Assembly (NCBI GenBank): GCA_016187925.1
Contig: JACPIS010000048.1
Span: 1-64,000, forward strand
Origin: Opitutia bacterium
Lineage (GTDB): Bacteria; Verrucomicrobiota; Verrucomicrobiia; Opitutales; Opitutaceae
DNA: 64,000 nt
Reading direction: 5' to 3'
This document shows positions 17,094 to 28,317 of the stretch, in pieces (position 1 is the stretch's first letter; the number at the start of each line of letters is the position of its first letter). A program made the translations under genes and the position numbers. The notes below the pieces were generated by a model, which ran no database searches, was not told where the DNA came from, and saw only the letters and a program-made list of their open reading frames with translations.

Positions 17094-18188
17094 TCAGCGG
17101 GCGAGCGGCAGGCAGAGCGTGGTGCACTCGCGGAGGCTGTCGCGCGAGACGTTGAACCGGTAGCGCCCGGGATAGTAACGCTCGAGGTTGGCGCGGACAT
17201 CGGCGACCTCGGGGCTCGCCTCCGCGAAAGGCTGGCGGCTGCCGCGCGTCCGGCGCGTGCGCGCGATTTCGAACGCCACCAGCCCGTCGGGATTGCACTG
17301 GATGGTGACGCTGACCTCCAGCGGCTCCTCCACGGTGCCGTGGCCGCTCTTGACGGCCTTTTCCGCGATCGGCAGCAGCAGGATCGGCGGGAGCGGCAGG
17401 TCGAGCAGCGACTCGTCGACCGCGAAGCGCGCGAGCAGGGCGCCGTGCTGCCGGAGGCGCTCGAGTTCGAGGTACGTCCGCAGCAGCGCCACTTCGTCGC
17501 CGATGGTGGCCGGCCTTTCCCGGGCGGTCTGCCGGAGTGCGCCCTGATAAAAATCCGCCAGCCGCAGGGTCATCGCGTGCGCGGCCGCGACATTTTCGTT
17601 CATCTCCTGCGCGATGGCCGCGAGGGATTTGGCCAGGAACCCCGGGTTGAGCTGGTAGCGGAGCAGCTCGAACCGGTGGCGTTCCTCGGCGACGGCGGTT
17701 TGGAAGGCCTGCTCGCGCGTCTGCCGCTGCGTCTTGATCAGCAAGTAGGCGAGGCTCCAGCCGAAGTACACGGCGAAGCGGAAAAAATACATGGCGGGCT
17801 CGACCAGATCCGAGCGGGTGGCGATGCCGAATTGGCGCGTGAGCGGGATGCTGATGCCCGTGTCGATGGTGCAGACCCCCGCGCACGCCACCCACACCAG
17901 CAGCGCGGCCCGGCCGAAGGTTTGACCGGCGGGCGCCACTCGCAGGTAAAACCGGCGCAGCGCCGCCGAGAGCGCCAGGCTGAGGGGAAACTGGAAAACC
18001 GAGATGAGCACCGCCGCGCGCATGGAGCCGAACGCCAGTTGCTTCAACGGCAGGGCCAGCACGGCGAAGGCGCCCCAGCCGGCGAGCTGCAGCTGCCAGA
18101 AAAGCGACAGCCGGGCGAATACCGGAATCTGCGTGAAACGGGATGGACGGGGCATGAAACCTTGGCCGGGACGCAGCCGCTTTTTCAT
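17094..18188 (-). CDS. degenerate LytS-type sensor histidine kinase (no phosphoacceptor His)
   Basis: A 364-residue membrane protein. The start at 18188 is set by GGGGAGGG six bases upstream. Four to five hydrophobic segments cover about 35-150. The region corresponding to NPHFLFN reads NPGFLAK, so the phosphoacceptor His is Gly183. The N-box LVENAVKYG is replaced by [10 protein letters not shown], with Lys277 for Asn, and the G-box is not recognisable. Autophosphorylation therefore looks impossible, though the frame is intact with no stop codons. It may be a non-catalytic sensor or partner. No response regulator is adjacent. Confidence 0.8.
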   Translation of the reverse strand: MKKRLRPGQGFMPRPSRFTQIPVFARLSLFWQLQLAGWGAFAVLALPLKQLAFGSMRAAVLISVFQFPLSLALSAALRRFYLRVAPAGQTFGRAALLVWVACAGVCTIDTGISIPLTRQFGIATRSDLVEPAMYFFRFAVYFGWSLAYLLIKTQRQTREQAFQTAVAEERHRFELLRYQLNPGFLAKSLAAIAQEMNENVAAAHAMTLRLADFYQGALRQTARERPATIGDEVALLRTYLELERLRQHGALLARFAVDESLLDLPLPPILLLPIAEKAVKSGHGTVEEPLEVSVTIQCNPDGLVAFEIARTRRTRGSRQPFAEASPEVADVRANLERYYPGRYRFNVSRDSLRECTTLCLPLAR

Positions 18189-18273
18189 ACGAGCCCTCCC
18201 CGTTGTGCAATCCCCAATAACGCTTGCAGGCAGGGTTTGCCACCGGGCGGCACCTGATGTTCCGTGGCAAACC

Positions 18274-20496
<2,223 letters not shown>

Positions 20497-20506
20497 CCCC
20501 GCCAGC

Positions 20507-21760
20507 TCAACGCGCGAGCGCCTCGCGCACCAAGCGGTCGTCGCCGTCGTTCGGCGCGGGTTGCAGGCCCAACGCGGCGCAGAGCAGATTGTAGACGTGG
20601 ATGTTTTCCACGTCGGCGAACTCATGCCCGCGCCGGAACGTCGGGCCGTGCGCGATGAACAGCGCGCCCATGTTGGAGGTGGCCGGATCCCAGCCGTGCG
20701 AGCCGCGGACATAGGTGGGCGCGCGCTTCGGCCAGCCGGTCTTGCTCTCGATGTTCCAGCCGTCGTCGGCCATCAACACCACGGGCGGGATGCGGTCGCC
20801 GCGGCTGTAGTGCAGCCGCGCGGGCACTTCCTCGCGCAGGAAAACCCGCAGATGCGGGACATTCCTCGCGCGGATGGCCGCCACGAGTTCGGCGGGCGTC
20901 GGGCCGCCGGGCTTCGGGCGCACGCCGCCGTTGGGGCCGGTCGACTCGACCTGCACCGTGTTCACATCCATCAGGTCCTCGAGAAAGATGATCCGGTCCG
21001 GCCCGCACGGAGACATGCCGTGGTCCGAGACGATGACGAGGTCGGTCTTGTCCCGCAGGCCGCGCGCGGCGAGTCCGGCGAGCAGGCGCGCAATCGCGGC
21101 ATCCGCCTGCTGCACGGCCGTGGCGGTCTCGGGTGCGTCGGGGCCGTACGTGTGGCCGGCGTGGTCGACGAGATCGAAATACAAAGTGCAGAGCTGCGGC
21201 CGTTGCCCCGCCGGCAGATCGAGCCATGCGAGCAGGCCGTCGACGCGGTCGTTGCTCGGCATTTTCCCTTCGAACGGCCGGAAGAGGCTCGGGCGCGCCC
21301 CATGATTCTCGGTCTCGGAGCCGGGCCAGAAGAAGCACGCGCTGCGCACTCCTTGTTGCTCGGCGGTGATCCACACCGGTTCGCCACCCGCCCACCAGCG
21401 CGCCTGGCTGTTGCTGTCGGGCTTGCTCATGCCGAAAGTCTCGCCGTAAGCCGGATCGAAAAACCAATTCGAGACGATGCCGTGGTTTTGCGGGTAAAGG
21501 CCCGTGACGAGCGTGTAGTGGTTGGGAAAGGTCTTGGACGGGAAACTCGGCGTCATCCGCCGCGCATGCACGCCCCCGGCCGCGAGCTGCCGCAGGGTCG
21601 GTGCGTCGTATTTTTGCAGGTAGTCCCAGCGAAAACCGTCGATCGAGACGAGGATCAGCAGTTCGCTGCGGTGCGTGGCGGCGGTCGGCGGGGCGGAGCA
21701 CGACGTCAAGCCGAGCAGGACAGCCGCGAGCAACAGGAGGCGCAGGGCGGTTCGGGTCAT
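20507..21760 (-). CDS. NPP-type alkaline phosphatase-superfamily phosphodiesterase, lipoprotein
   Basis: A 417-residue protein starting MTRTALRLLL, with a lipoprotein signal and lipobox LGLTSC (Cys21). It belongs to the nucleotide pyrophosphatase/phosphodiesterase branch: metal ligand Asp41 in VSIDGFRWDY, nucleophile Thr77 and Asn80 in FPSKTFPNHYTLVTGLYP, then DLVDHAGHTYGP and VSDHGM motifs, and GSHGWD near residue 360. The enzyme should hydrolyse phosphodiester or pyrophosphate bonds outside the cytoplasm using two zinc ions. It is convergent with the YyaL-like gene. Confidence 0.9.
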   Translation of the reverse strand: MTRTALRLLLLAAVLLGLTSCSAPPTAATHRSELLILVSIDGFRWDYLQKYDAPTLRQLAAGGVHARRMTPSFPSKTFPNHYTLVTGLYPQNHGIVSNWFFDPAYGETFGMSKPDSNSQARWWAGGEPVWITAEQQGVRSACFFWPGSETENHGARPSLFRPFEGKMPSNDRVDGLLAWLDLPAGQRPQLCTLYFDLVDHAGHTYGPDAPETATAVQQADAAIARLLAGLAARGLRDKTDLVIVSDHGMSPCGPDRIIFLEDLMDVNTVQVESTGPNGGVRPKPGGPTPAELVAAIRARNVPHLRVFLREEVPARLHYSRGDRIPPVVLMADDGWNIESKTGWPKRAPTYVRGSHGWDPATSNMGALFIAHGPTFRRGHEFADVENIHVYNLLCAALGLQPAPNDGDDRLVREALAR

Positions 21761-21816
21761 CAGTGCCGCCCACACTAGGGTTTGCGCGCCGCCCGGCAAC
21801 CTGCATTGTGCCGTCC

Positions 21817-22023
21817 ATGTCCGACGCCGACCGATTGCAGCGCCTCGAGGAGCGCTACGCCCATCTGCAACGCCACGTGGCCGAGCAGGACAAGGCCATG
21901 CTCGAACTCAACGAGGCGATGATCCGCCTCCACAAGGAGCTGGCCGCGCTGCGCGCGCAGGTGGTCGCGGCGCCGGATTCCGGCCCCGAGTCGCCGGAGG
22001 ACGAGCGCCCGCCGCACTACTGA
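21817..22023 (+). CDS. slyX: SlyX-like protein
   Basis: A 68-residue protein that is almost entirely a coiled coil: LQRLEERYAHLQRHVAEQDK, then NEAMIRLHKELAALRAQV, and the PPHY C-terminus typical of SlyX. Function is unknown in the family. A 10-bp perfect hairpin lies 19 bases after the stop. It is divergent from the phosphodiesterase. Confidence 0.85.
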   Translation: MSDADRLQRLEERYAHLQRHVAEQDKAMLELNEAMIRLHKELAALRAQVVAAPDSGPESPEDERPPHY

Positions 22024-22041
22024 GCGCGGCGGGCATCCCGC

Positions 22042-22070
22042 GGAAGTGTCATACAATAGATGACACTTCT
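22042..22070. repeat. short palindromic repeat GAAGTGTCAT, copy 1
   Basis: GAAGTGTCAT and ATGACACTTC form a perfect 10-bp stem around ACAATAG. A near-identical copy lies at 36084-36112. There is no T-run, so it is not a standard terminator. Confidence 0.7.
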
Positions 22071-22110
22071 CGGGGGCCGACGGGCGGCGCCCGGTTGCGT
22101 GGCGTGGGTA

Positions 22111-22485
22111 TCAGCGATCGCCGCGGGCCGTGGGCCAGGCGTGCGCGAAGATTTCCGCCTCGGTCTCGGTGATCATGCCGTCGTGATCGGTGTCGCAGAA
22201 GGCCACGGCTTCGTTGAAGAGGTGGTTCGGGCCGGTGACCGTGCGGCGGTCGACATCGATGAGGATGAGGCTGACCTCGGTGTGCTTCTCGGTGCGCTGG
22301 CGACCTTCGGGCGTGTGCGAGAGCGTCTCGTAGAAGACGCGGCCGGCCTTGTCGCTGGCGAAGGCGACCTTCGCGCGCGGCGCGTCCGAGTAGACCGTCT
22401 CGTGGGTCGAGATGCAGCCGGTGCTCGCACTGAGCGCGAGCAGACCGAGGGTGGCAATCAGGGCGGATTTCAGGTGGTGGGTCAT
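22111..22485 (-). CDS. lipoprotein with an EF-hand-like motif
   Basis: A 124-residue protein with an N-terminal signal ending in a lipobox (ALSASTGC, Cys24). Near the C-terminus CDTDHDGMITETEAEIF fits the DxDxDGxIxxxE calcium-binding loop of an EF-hand. The middle (YSDAPRAKVAFASDKAGRVF) matches no family I recognise. Probably anchored in the outer or inner membrane facing the periplasm. It is the downstream neighbour of the 444-residue coiled-coil protein on the same strand. Confidence 0.75.
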   Translation of the reverse strand: MTHHLKSALIATLGLLALSASTGCISTHETVYSDAPRAKVAFASDKAGRVFYETLSHTPEGRQRTEKHTEVSLILIDVDRRTVTGPNHLFNEAVAFCDTDHDGMITETEAEIFAHAWPTARGDR

Positions 22486-22558
22486 AGATGCGGCCAGGGC
22501 CGGCCGTGCCCCAAGGACACCGGTGCGGGCGGAAAGTCGCAGCCGAATTCCGGCGCGG

Positions 22559-23893
22559 TCAGAACAACGCCGTGACCTCGGTGTGGCGGCCGGGCTCGAG
22601 GGTGACTTCGCCGGAGAGCGCGGCGGACTCGTCGTTTTTGTAGAGCTTGATGCGGACCGGGCCGGCGGCGTCGTGCGTCGACCAGCCCCACTTGCCGATG
22701 GAGACGAACTGCATGGGCACGCCGCGATCCCAGCTGAGGCCGGGGCCATCGCCGCGGATGAAAAGCTTGTTGCCGATGCCGATGTAGGCGGTGGCGAGCA
22801 ACCGCGTGGCGCCGTCGGATGAAGCCGAGGCCTCGACGGCGGCGGGCGCTTCGGAGGGCGAGTCATCGGCCACGGAAACCGGGGTGGAGTCTGCTTGCGG
22901 CGGTCTGTGACCGCCGTCGACGGTCGGCGTGCTTTCTTCCCGGCGGTCATAGACCGCCGCTACAGAGGGCGACGATGCCGGTTCGGCCGCGGAATCGCCG
23001 GACATCGCCATCATCGTGTCCTCGGGTTTCGGCTTGCGCGGGGCGCGGGGCTTCTTGGGCTTCGGTGGTTCGCTGGCGACGGGTTCGGAGGAGACGGAGA
23101 TTTCGGGTGTCGCGGCGAGAGGTTCAGCGGGCTCGGCGGCGGGAGTTGGAGCAGGGGCAACAACCGGTTCGGCCGCGGGCTCGGGTTTCTTTTCCTCGGC
23201 GGCGACGGCCGGGGTATCGTGCTGCTTGGCGTGCGAGCGGGCCGGGGCGGAGTGGAGCGCCTTCTCGAGCTCGGCGATCTTGGTGTCGAGCGTGGCGAAG
23301 GCGGACTTGAGTTTGTCGTCGAGCTTGGCGGCGGCGTCCTGTGCGCCGGTGAGCTGCTTGCGCGTGGCGACCTCGAGGGCGGCCCAGTCGGTGGTGGCCT
23401 TGGCGATCTTGTCGGCGATGGCCTTCAGCTGGTCGGCGTTGGCGGCGCGCAGTTCCTCGAGCTCGCGCTCGAGCGCCTCGCGTTCCTCGTTTTCCTTCTC
23501 GGCGAGCGCCTCGTTGAACTCGGCGAGTTTCTCCTGCATGCGATAGGGCAGCGTCTCGGCGTCGCGGGCGGATTTGTGCACGGCCTCCTCGATGGCCTTG
23601 ATCTGGGCGGCGGCGCGGCTGAGGCCCTCGCTCGCGGCCTGCACGCGCTTGATCTGCAGCTCGAGCTCGTCGCGCAGCCGGTCGGCGGCTTCGCGCGAGT
23701 CGGCCACATAGGCGATAATGAACGGGGCGATTATCAGACCTGCCCCAATTATCACGAGCACAGCGACGATCACAATGATGGTCGTATCAAGCGGCTGGGC
23801 GCTGAATTTTGCCAGAGCAGTGGCGGCGAGAAGAAGCACGGCATCCGCGATGAAGAAGGGCAGTTTTTGTAGGCGGGGTTCGGAGGAATTCAT
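22559..23893 (-). CDS. membrane-anchored coiled-coil protein with Ala/Pro-rich linker
   Basis: A 444-residue protein starting MNSSEPRLQK. Two membrane helices (about 12-30 and 40-66) are followed by a long Glu/Lys/Ala coiled coil (about 70-210), a low-complexity Pro/Ala/Glu region (215-345) and a compact C-terminal domain (about 350-444, GIGNKLFIRGDGPGLSWDRG onward) of unknown fold. The low-complexity part includes residues about 307-333 encoded by a double hairpin repeat (VAAVYDRR and DGGHRPPQ). The layout suggests an inner-membrane protein projecting a stalk and a small binding domain. Function unknown. Confidence 0.8.
   Translation of the reverse strand: MNSSEPRLQKLPFFIADAVLLLAATALAKFSAQPLDTTIIVIVAVLVIIGAGLIIAPFIIAYVADSREAADRLRDELELQIKRVQAASEGLSRAAAQIKAIEEAVHKSARDAETLPYRMQEKLAEFNEALAEKENEEREALERELEELRAANADQLKAIADKIAKATTDWAALEVATRKQLTGAQDAAAKLDDKLKSAFATLDTKIAELEKALHSAPARSHAKQHDTPAVAAEEKKPEPAAEPVVAPAPTPAAEPAEPLAATPEISVSSEPVASEPPKPKKPRAPRKPKPEDTMMAMSGDSAAEPASSPSVAAVYDRREESTPTVDGGHRPPQADSTPVSVADDSPSEAPAAVEASASSDGATRLLATAYIGIGNKLFIRGDGPGLSWDRGVPMQFVSIGKWGWSTHDAAGPVRIKLYKNDESAALSGEVTLEPGRHTEVTALF
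22895..22973. repeat. double-hairpin CGGCGGTC repeat inside a CDS
   Basis: Two small palindromes lie back to back: CGGCGGTC-TGT-GACCGCCG and GGCGGTC-ATA-GACCGCC. Related sequence occurs at 41771-41830 and as a fragment near 33150-33175 (GTCATAGACCG). The reading frame of the host gene stays open. Confidence 0.7.
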
Positions 23894-24001
23894 GGGGTGG
23901 TTCCGCGCGCGCTTGGTTTTCGTCGGGGGCCGGGGTTTTCTCAAGGCAAAAGCGGCCCGCGGCCCGACGGGAAACGGCTTGTGCCGCCCGGAGTCGCGGA
24001 C

Positions 24002-24289
24002 ATGCTCCGGCTCGTGCCGGACAGCAACCCCCACTTCGTGCGCATCGACCGGGACGGACGCAGGACGGGCGCGCAGCATTACGTGGTGCACACGCACGAC
24101 CCGAAGTTCACGCTTGAGCTGACCGCCGACACCGACGCGCCCGACCGGGTCGGCCGGGGCGTGATCAAGCGCATCTGCGTGCCCAATTCGTGGGCCGGCG
24201 ACTACACGAAATACTCCCAGCTGCTCGCCGCCGCGCAGGAGTTCTTCGTCCAATCCGGCGAAACCGGCCCCGCGCCGCGCGGGGCATAA
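24002..24289 (+). CDS. hypothetical protein
   Basis: A 95-residue soluble protein starting MLRLVPDSNPHFVRIDRDG; a GTG at 23981 would add seven residues. It has strands around QHYVVHTHDPKFTLEL and a C-terminal helix SQLLAAAQEFFVQSGE. No family is recognised. It is divergent from the coiled-coil protein gene. Confidence 0.65.
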   Translation: MLRLVPDSNPHFVRIDRDGRRTGAQHYVVHTHDPKFTLELTADTDAPDRVGRGVIKRICVPNSWAGDYTKYSQLLAAAQEFFVQSGETGPAPRGA

Positions 24290-24340
24290 GCATCCCGGCT
24301 CCGCGCCTGCTCCTTCGCGGCGCGGCGGCACGCCCCGGGC

Positions 24341-24715
24341 TCAGTGCGTGAGCGCCCGCCACGTCATGCCGACGAGGGAGATGAGCATGCCGATCCGGAT
24401 CGAGCCCTCGAAGGTGAGGATGACGAGCGTCCACTTCAGGCTGGTGGTCGAGCGCAGCAGGTAGCCGAGAAAGGTCACGACGAGGAGCACCGCGCCCTGC
24501 GCCCGGCCCACCGGATGAAACAGCAGGGTGAACATCCAGAGGCCGTAGGTGATGAGCCCGCCGGACCACGTGACCGCCATCCAGTTCGGCATGGGCAGCT
24601 CGCGCGGGTCCGCGCTCACCTTGATCTGCCGGATGCCGAGGTAGCGTTCGCCCACGTAGAGCTGCCAGAGCTCGAAGGCGAAGAACAGCGGCGTGAGCAG
24701 GACGAAGGGATTCAT
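24341..24715 (-). CDS. membrane protein, function unknown
   Basis: A 124-residue protein starting MNPFVLLTPLFFAFELWQLY with four hydrophobic segments at about 3-20, 44-62, 68-87 and 95-118. The loop YLGIRQIKVSADPRELPMPN is polar. No family recognised. It is convergent with the gene at 24002-24289. Confidence 0.75.
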   Translation of the reverse strand: MNPFVLLTPLFFAFELWQLYVGERYLGIRQIKVSADPRELPMPNWMAVTWSGGLITYGLWMFTLLFHPVGRAQGAVLLVVTFLGYLLRSTTSLKWTLVILTFEGSIRIGMLISLVGMTWRALTH

Positions 24716-24875
24716 CGTACCGGCGCAGCTTCGCGCAACCCGGGTGCCGCGCCAAGCGATTTGCGCGCCGCGGAAAACCGGGATGGCTTTCGTCCCGCGA
24801 GCATGCATAGTGCTGTGACCGCGGCCGCGTAGCGGCGGCCCCGGCTTTCTTGATCCACGCAACCAAGGAAACGCG

Positions 24876-25343
24876 ATGAATACCGCGCTATTGATTCTCG
24901 GTCATGTGCTGACCGCGTTGATTGCCGGCGTGCTGGGTGGCGCCGCGATGGAAGGGGTGCTGCTGGCGGTCGGAGGCGCCAGCGGCCGCCGGGTCGACAT
25001 GATCCTGGCGCTCGGCAGCCTCATCACCCGCACCCGGGAAAACGCCTACCGGGTCGGCCTGGTGATCCACGCGATCTCGGCCGTCGGTTTCGCGCTGGTC
25101 TACACGATGGCGCTGGTCGCGCTCGGCTACACCCGGCTGCCGAACTCCATGATGCTCGGCCTCGGCTTCGGCGTGCTGCACGGACTGGTGGTGAGCCTGA
25201 TGATCGTCTGGATCGTGGCGGACCAGCACCCGCTCGAGGAATTCAAAGAGGCCGACCTCGCCATCGGGCTGAGCCACCTGGCGGGGCATGCGGCTTACGG
25301 CCTCGTGGTCGGGCTCGTCGTCGGGTTGTCGCCGGGAGTCTGA
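24876..25343 (+). CDS. four-helix membrane protein, function unknown
   Basis: A 155-residue protein with Gly/Ala-rich membrane helices at about 4-32, 58-84, 88-112 and 133-152. The His-containing segments VIHAISAVGFAL and LSHLAGHAAYGLVVG could face each other in the membrane. No family recognised. A GGAAACG precedes the ATG. Convergent with the DUF6702-like gene. Confidence 0.75.
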   Translation: MNTALLILGHVLTALIAGVLGGAAMEGVLLAVGGASGRRVDMILALGSLITRTRENAYRVGLVIHAISAVGFALVYTMALVALGYTRLPNSMMLGLGFGVLHGLVVSLMIVWIVADQHPLEEFKEADLAIGLSHLAGHAAYGLVVGLVVGLSPGV

Positions 25344-25353
25344 CGCGGCGGGA

Positions 25354-25860
25354 TCAAAAGCGCACCGTTTTTTCGCCCTGATCCGGAAGGAAGACGAGCG
25401 TGACCTGGCGATCGCCGTCGCGCACGCGTACGGTGTTCAACTGGTCGTGGAACAGGTCGCAGAGCAGCTGCTGCTGGAGCCGCGCGCCCTCGCTGCCGCC
25501 GGGCAGCGGGGCCTCGAAGTAGAGCCAGAGCACGTCTTGCGCGTCCTTCACTTCCCGGCCGACCCACGTGAGCGGAACCTTGGCGCCGTCTGCCGGCCGC
25601 ACGATGAACCGCTCGGCGAGGTACACCTGGATCAGGGCGTCCAGTTCGGCCGCAGGCGTTTTTTCGAGGGAGACTTTTTTGCCGGCCCGTTGCGAGAGTG
25701 CGGATTCGAAGTCGTTGGCGAAGACGCGCAACGCCACCTCGAGCCGGAGTGTGGCCCGGTTGTAGTCGGCCTCGGCGAACGAGGTATGGATCGGGTGGGC
25801 GAAGACGGACGGCAGGAGAATCGAGACGAAAAACAGTACGGCCGACAGGATTTTGACCAT
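25354..25860 (-). CDS. exported DUF6702-like protein
   Basis: A 168-residue protein with a signal peptide (1-22). The mature start HPIHTSFAEADYNRATLRLE is typical of the DUF6702 family. The rest alternates strands with RFIVRPADGAKVPLTWVGRE. Such proteins are often encoded next to an M1-family metallopeptidase, as here (37 bases downstream of it on the same strand), suggesting a joint periplasmic role. Function unknown. Confidence 0.75.
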   Translation of the reverse strand: MVKILSAVLFFVSILLPSVFAHPIHTSFAEADYNRATLRLEVALRVFANDFESALSQRAGKKVSLEKTPAAELDALIQVYLAERFIVRPADGAKVPLTWVGREVKDAQDVLWLYFEAPLPGGSEGARLQQQLLCDLFHDQLNTVRVRDGDRQVTLVFLPDQGEKTVRF

Positions 25861-25897
25861 GCTTCTCACGGCAACGGGTGGCGGGTTGTCGGTCCGC

Positions 25898-28222
25898 TCA
25901 AGGCTTCTTTTCCTCGGCCTTGGGCTTCAGCTCGCGCATCGGGTTCTTCTCGGCATCGTCCTTGAAGAGCTGGAAACGCGTCTTCACGGGACGGCGCGGC
26001 CAGTAGTTGTTCTCCACGTCAGTGTCGACGAGCTCCTGGCGCGGATCGAAGACGATGCCCTTGATCTCCTTCGGCGTCAGGATGAGCTTGGAGCACTTCT
26101 CGGTGTTGTAGCGCCAGATTTCGGCGGGGATGCGCAGCTCCTCGCTGGTGCCGTCGGTGTAATCGATGCGCAGCACGAGCGGCATGACGATGCCGCCGAG
26201 GTTGGAGAAATCCACGAGGTAGAAGTTGCGCGCGGTCTTGAGCAGGGAGGGGTCGATCTTCGCGTCCTTGAGCTCGGCGAGGAGCCGCTCGTAGACTGTC
26301 TTCTCGCTGGGGAGAACGGTCGTTTCGTCGTAGTCGGTGTAGAAGTCCTTCAGTTCGGGAAAGCAGTCGACGCGCTTGGGCAGCGGGGCGTTGCGCTCAG
26401 CCATGAGGGTTTTCGGCAGAGCGTCCTTTTCGGCCTTGGCCTTGGGTTTCTCGACGGCGGGGTCACGCGAGTCGAGCTGCAGCCAGCGCACCTGGTCGAT
26501 AGCGATGTCGACGTGTCCGGTGCCGTAGAACCAGCCGCGCCAGAACCAATCGAGATCGACGCCGCTGTCGTCCTCCATGGTGCGGAAGAAATCCGCCGGC
26601 GTGGGGCGCTTGAACATCCAGCGCTGCGCGTAGGTCTTGAAGGCGTGGTCGAAAAGCTCGCGCCCCATGACGACTTCGCGGAGCAGGTGGAGCGCGACGG
26701 TAGGCTGGGCGTAGGAATTGTAGCCGAGTTCGTAGATCGATTCGGAGTTGCTCATGATCGGCACGCGGTCGGTGCGGCGCATGTATTCCGGGAGGGCACG
26801 GGCGTCGCGGCCCTGCGGGTAGTCCTTTTCCCATTCCTCCTGGGCGAGCGACTGCACGAAGGAGTTGAGGCCTTCGTCCATCCACGTCCACTGGCGCTCG
26901 TCGGAGTTGACGACCATCGGGAAGTAGTTGTGGCCGACCTCGTGGATGACGACGCCGATGAGCGCGTATTTGGTGCGCTTTGGATAGGTGCCGTCGTCCT
27001 CGGGGCGCGGGCGGTTGAAGCAGATCATCGGATACTCCATGCCACCGCCGACGGGGCCGTTGACCGACTGGGCCACCGGGTAGGGATACGCGAAGGTGAA
27101 TCGCGAGTAGACGTCGAGCGTCTGGCAGATGGCGTGGGTGGAGTATTTGTCCCAGAGCGGCATGCCTTCCTTCGGATAGAAGGACATGGCCATGACGGGG
27201 CGACCTTTGTAACTGTGGCCGGCGGCGCCCATGGCGTCCCAGATGAACCTGCGCGAGGTGGCAAAGGCGAAATCGCGGACACTTTCGGCGTGGAAAATCC
27301 AGGTCCTCTTGCCCGCGGGTTTGTGGGTCTCGCTGGCCTTGGCCTCGTCCGGCGTGACGATGAACACGGGAGACTTCGCGGTTTCGGCCTGCTTGAGCCG
27401 GGTGCGCTGCGCGGCGGTGAGCACGGCGTCGGCGTTCTGCAGCTCGCCCGTGGCGGAGACGATGTGGTCGTCGGGCACGGTGATGCGGACATCGTAGTCG
27501 CCGAACTCGAGGGTGAATTCGCCGGTGCCGAGATACTGCTTGTGCTGCCAGCCGGTGTAGTCGGTGTAGGCGGCCATGCGCGGGAACCACTGCGCGACGA
27601 CGTAGAGGGCGTTGCCGTCCTTCTCAAACACTTCGTAGCCCGTGCGCGCGGGCGAACCCTTCCAGGGGTTGAGCTGGTAGCTCCACGTGACCGTGAACTT
27701 GAACGTCTGGCCGGGAGCGAGTGGTACCGGCAGGTCGACGCGCATCATGGTCTTCACGATGGTGTGCGCGAGCGGGGCACCCGCGGCGTCGGTGACGGAG
27801 GAAATCTGCAGATCGCTGCCGTAGGTCTCCTCGGTGAGGAGCGACTCAAGTTTCTTGTAGGGGAACTTGGCGATGTCGACCGGCCGGTCGGCGGTGCGGG
27901 AGTCAGCGTTGTGCGAGAAGAAGTTCGGGTCGAGTTGCAGCCAGAGATACGTGAGCGTGTCCGGAGAGCGGTTCTGATAGGTGATGGTGCCCCGGCCGGC
28001 GATGGAGTGCGTGTGCTCGTCGAGTTCGACGTCGAGGGAGTAGTCGGCGCGTTGCTGCCAATAGGCCGGGCCCGGCGCACCGGCGGCGTTGCGCCGGGCG
28101 GTGGGCGTGGGTAGCAGCTGCTCCAGCTGCTGGAATTGGGCGATGGGCGCGCCGCTCTCGGTGGCGAAGGCGGACACGGTGAACAACGAGACGAACAGAA
28201 GAACGCGGACAGGCTTCAGCAT
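25898..28222 (-). CDS. exported M1-family zinc metallopeptidase
   Basis: A 774-residue protein with a signal peptide (1-20). The catalytic site is complete: HEVGH at 427-431 and Glu450 in WMDEG, an HExxH-X18-E arrangement. GPVGGGMEYPM upstream is the exopeptidase (GxMEN-like) motif. Residues about 40-300 form the beta-rich N-terminal domain. It should cleave N-terminal residues from peptides in the periplasm or outside. It heads a two-gene unit with the DUF6702-like gene. Confidence 0.92.
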   Translation of the reverse strand: MLKPVRVLLFVSLFTVSAFATESGAPIAQFQQLEQLLPTPTARRNAAGAPGPAYWQQRADYSLDVELDEHTHSIAGRGTITYQNRSPDTLTYLWLQLDPNFFSHNADSRTADRPVDIAKFPYKKLESLLTEETYGSDLQISSVTDAAGAPLAHTIVKTMMRVDLPVPLAPGQTFKFTVTWSYQLNPWKGSPARTGYEVFEKDGNALYVVAQWFPRMAAYTDYTGWQHKQYLGTGEFTLEFGDYDVRITVPDDHIVSATGELQNADAVLTAAQRTRLKQAETAKSPVFIVTPDEAKASETHKPAGKRTWIFHAESVRDFAFATSRRFIWDAMGAAGHSYKGRPVMAMSFYPKEGMPLWDKYSTHAICQTLDVYSRFTFAYPYPVAQSVNGPVGGGMEYPMICFNRPRPEDDGTYPKRTKYALIGVVIHEVGHNYFPMVVNSDERQWTWMDEGLNSFVQSLAQEEWEKDYPQGRDARALPEYMRRTDRVPIMSNSESIYELGYNSYAQPTVALHLLREVVMGRELFDHAFKTYAQRWMFKRPTPADFFRTMEDDSGVDLDWFWRGWFYGTGHVDIAIDQVRWLQLDSRDPAVEKPKAKAEKDALPKTLMAERNAPLPKRVDCFPELKDFYTDYDETTVLPSEKTVYERLLAELKDAKIDPSLLKTARNFYLVDFSNLGGIVMPLVLRIDYTDGTSEELRIPAEIWRYNTEKCSKLILTPKEIKGIVFDPRQELVDTDVENNYWPRRPVKTRFQLFKDDAEKNPMRELKPKAEEKKP

Positions 28223-28317
28223 GGCGTGCGGGGGGGTGGGGAGACCCGCAGGAAATCCACGCTTCGCCGGAACGCCAGAGCATAGTGGGCTCCGGACAAT
28301 CCGTCTGCATCCGTATC

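Noticed and set aside
25853-28114. A 753-codon plus-strand frame opposite the M1 peptidase
   Set aside because: Antisense of a gene with a complete HExxH-X18-E site; no independent support.
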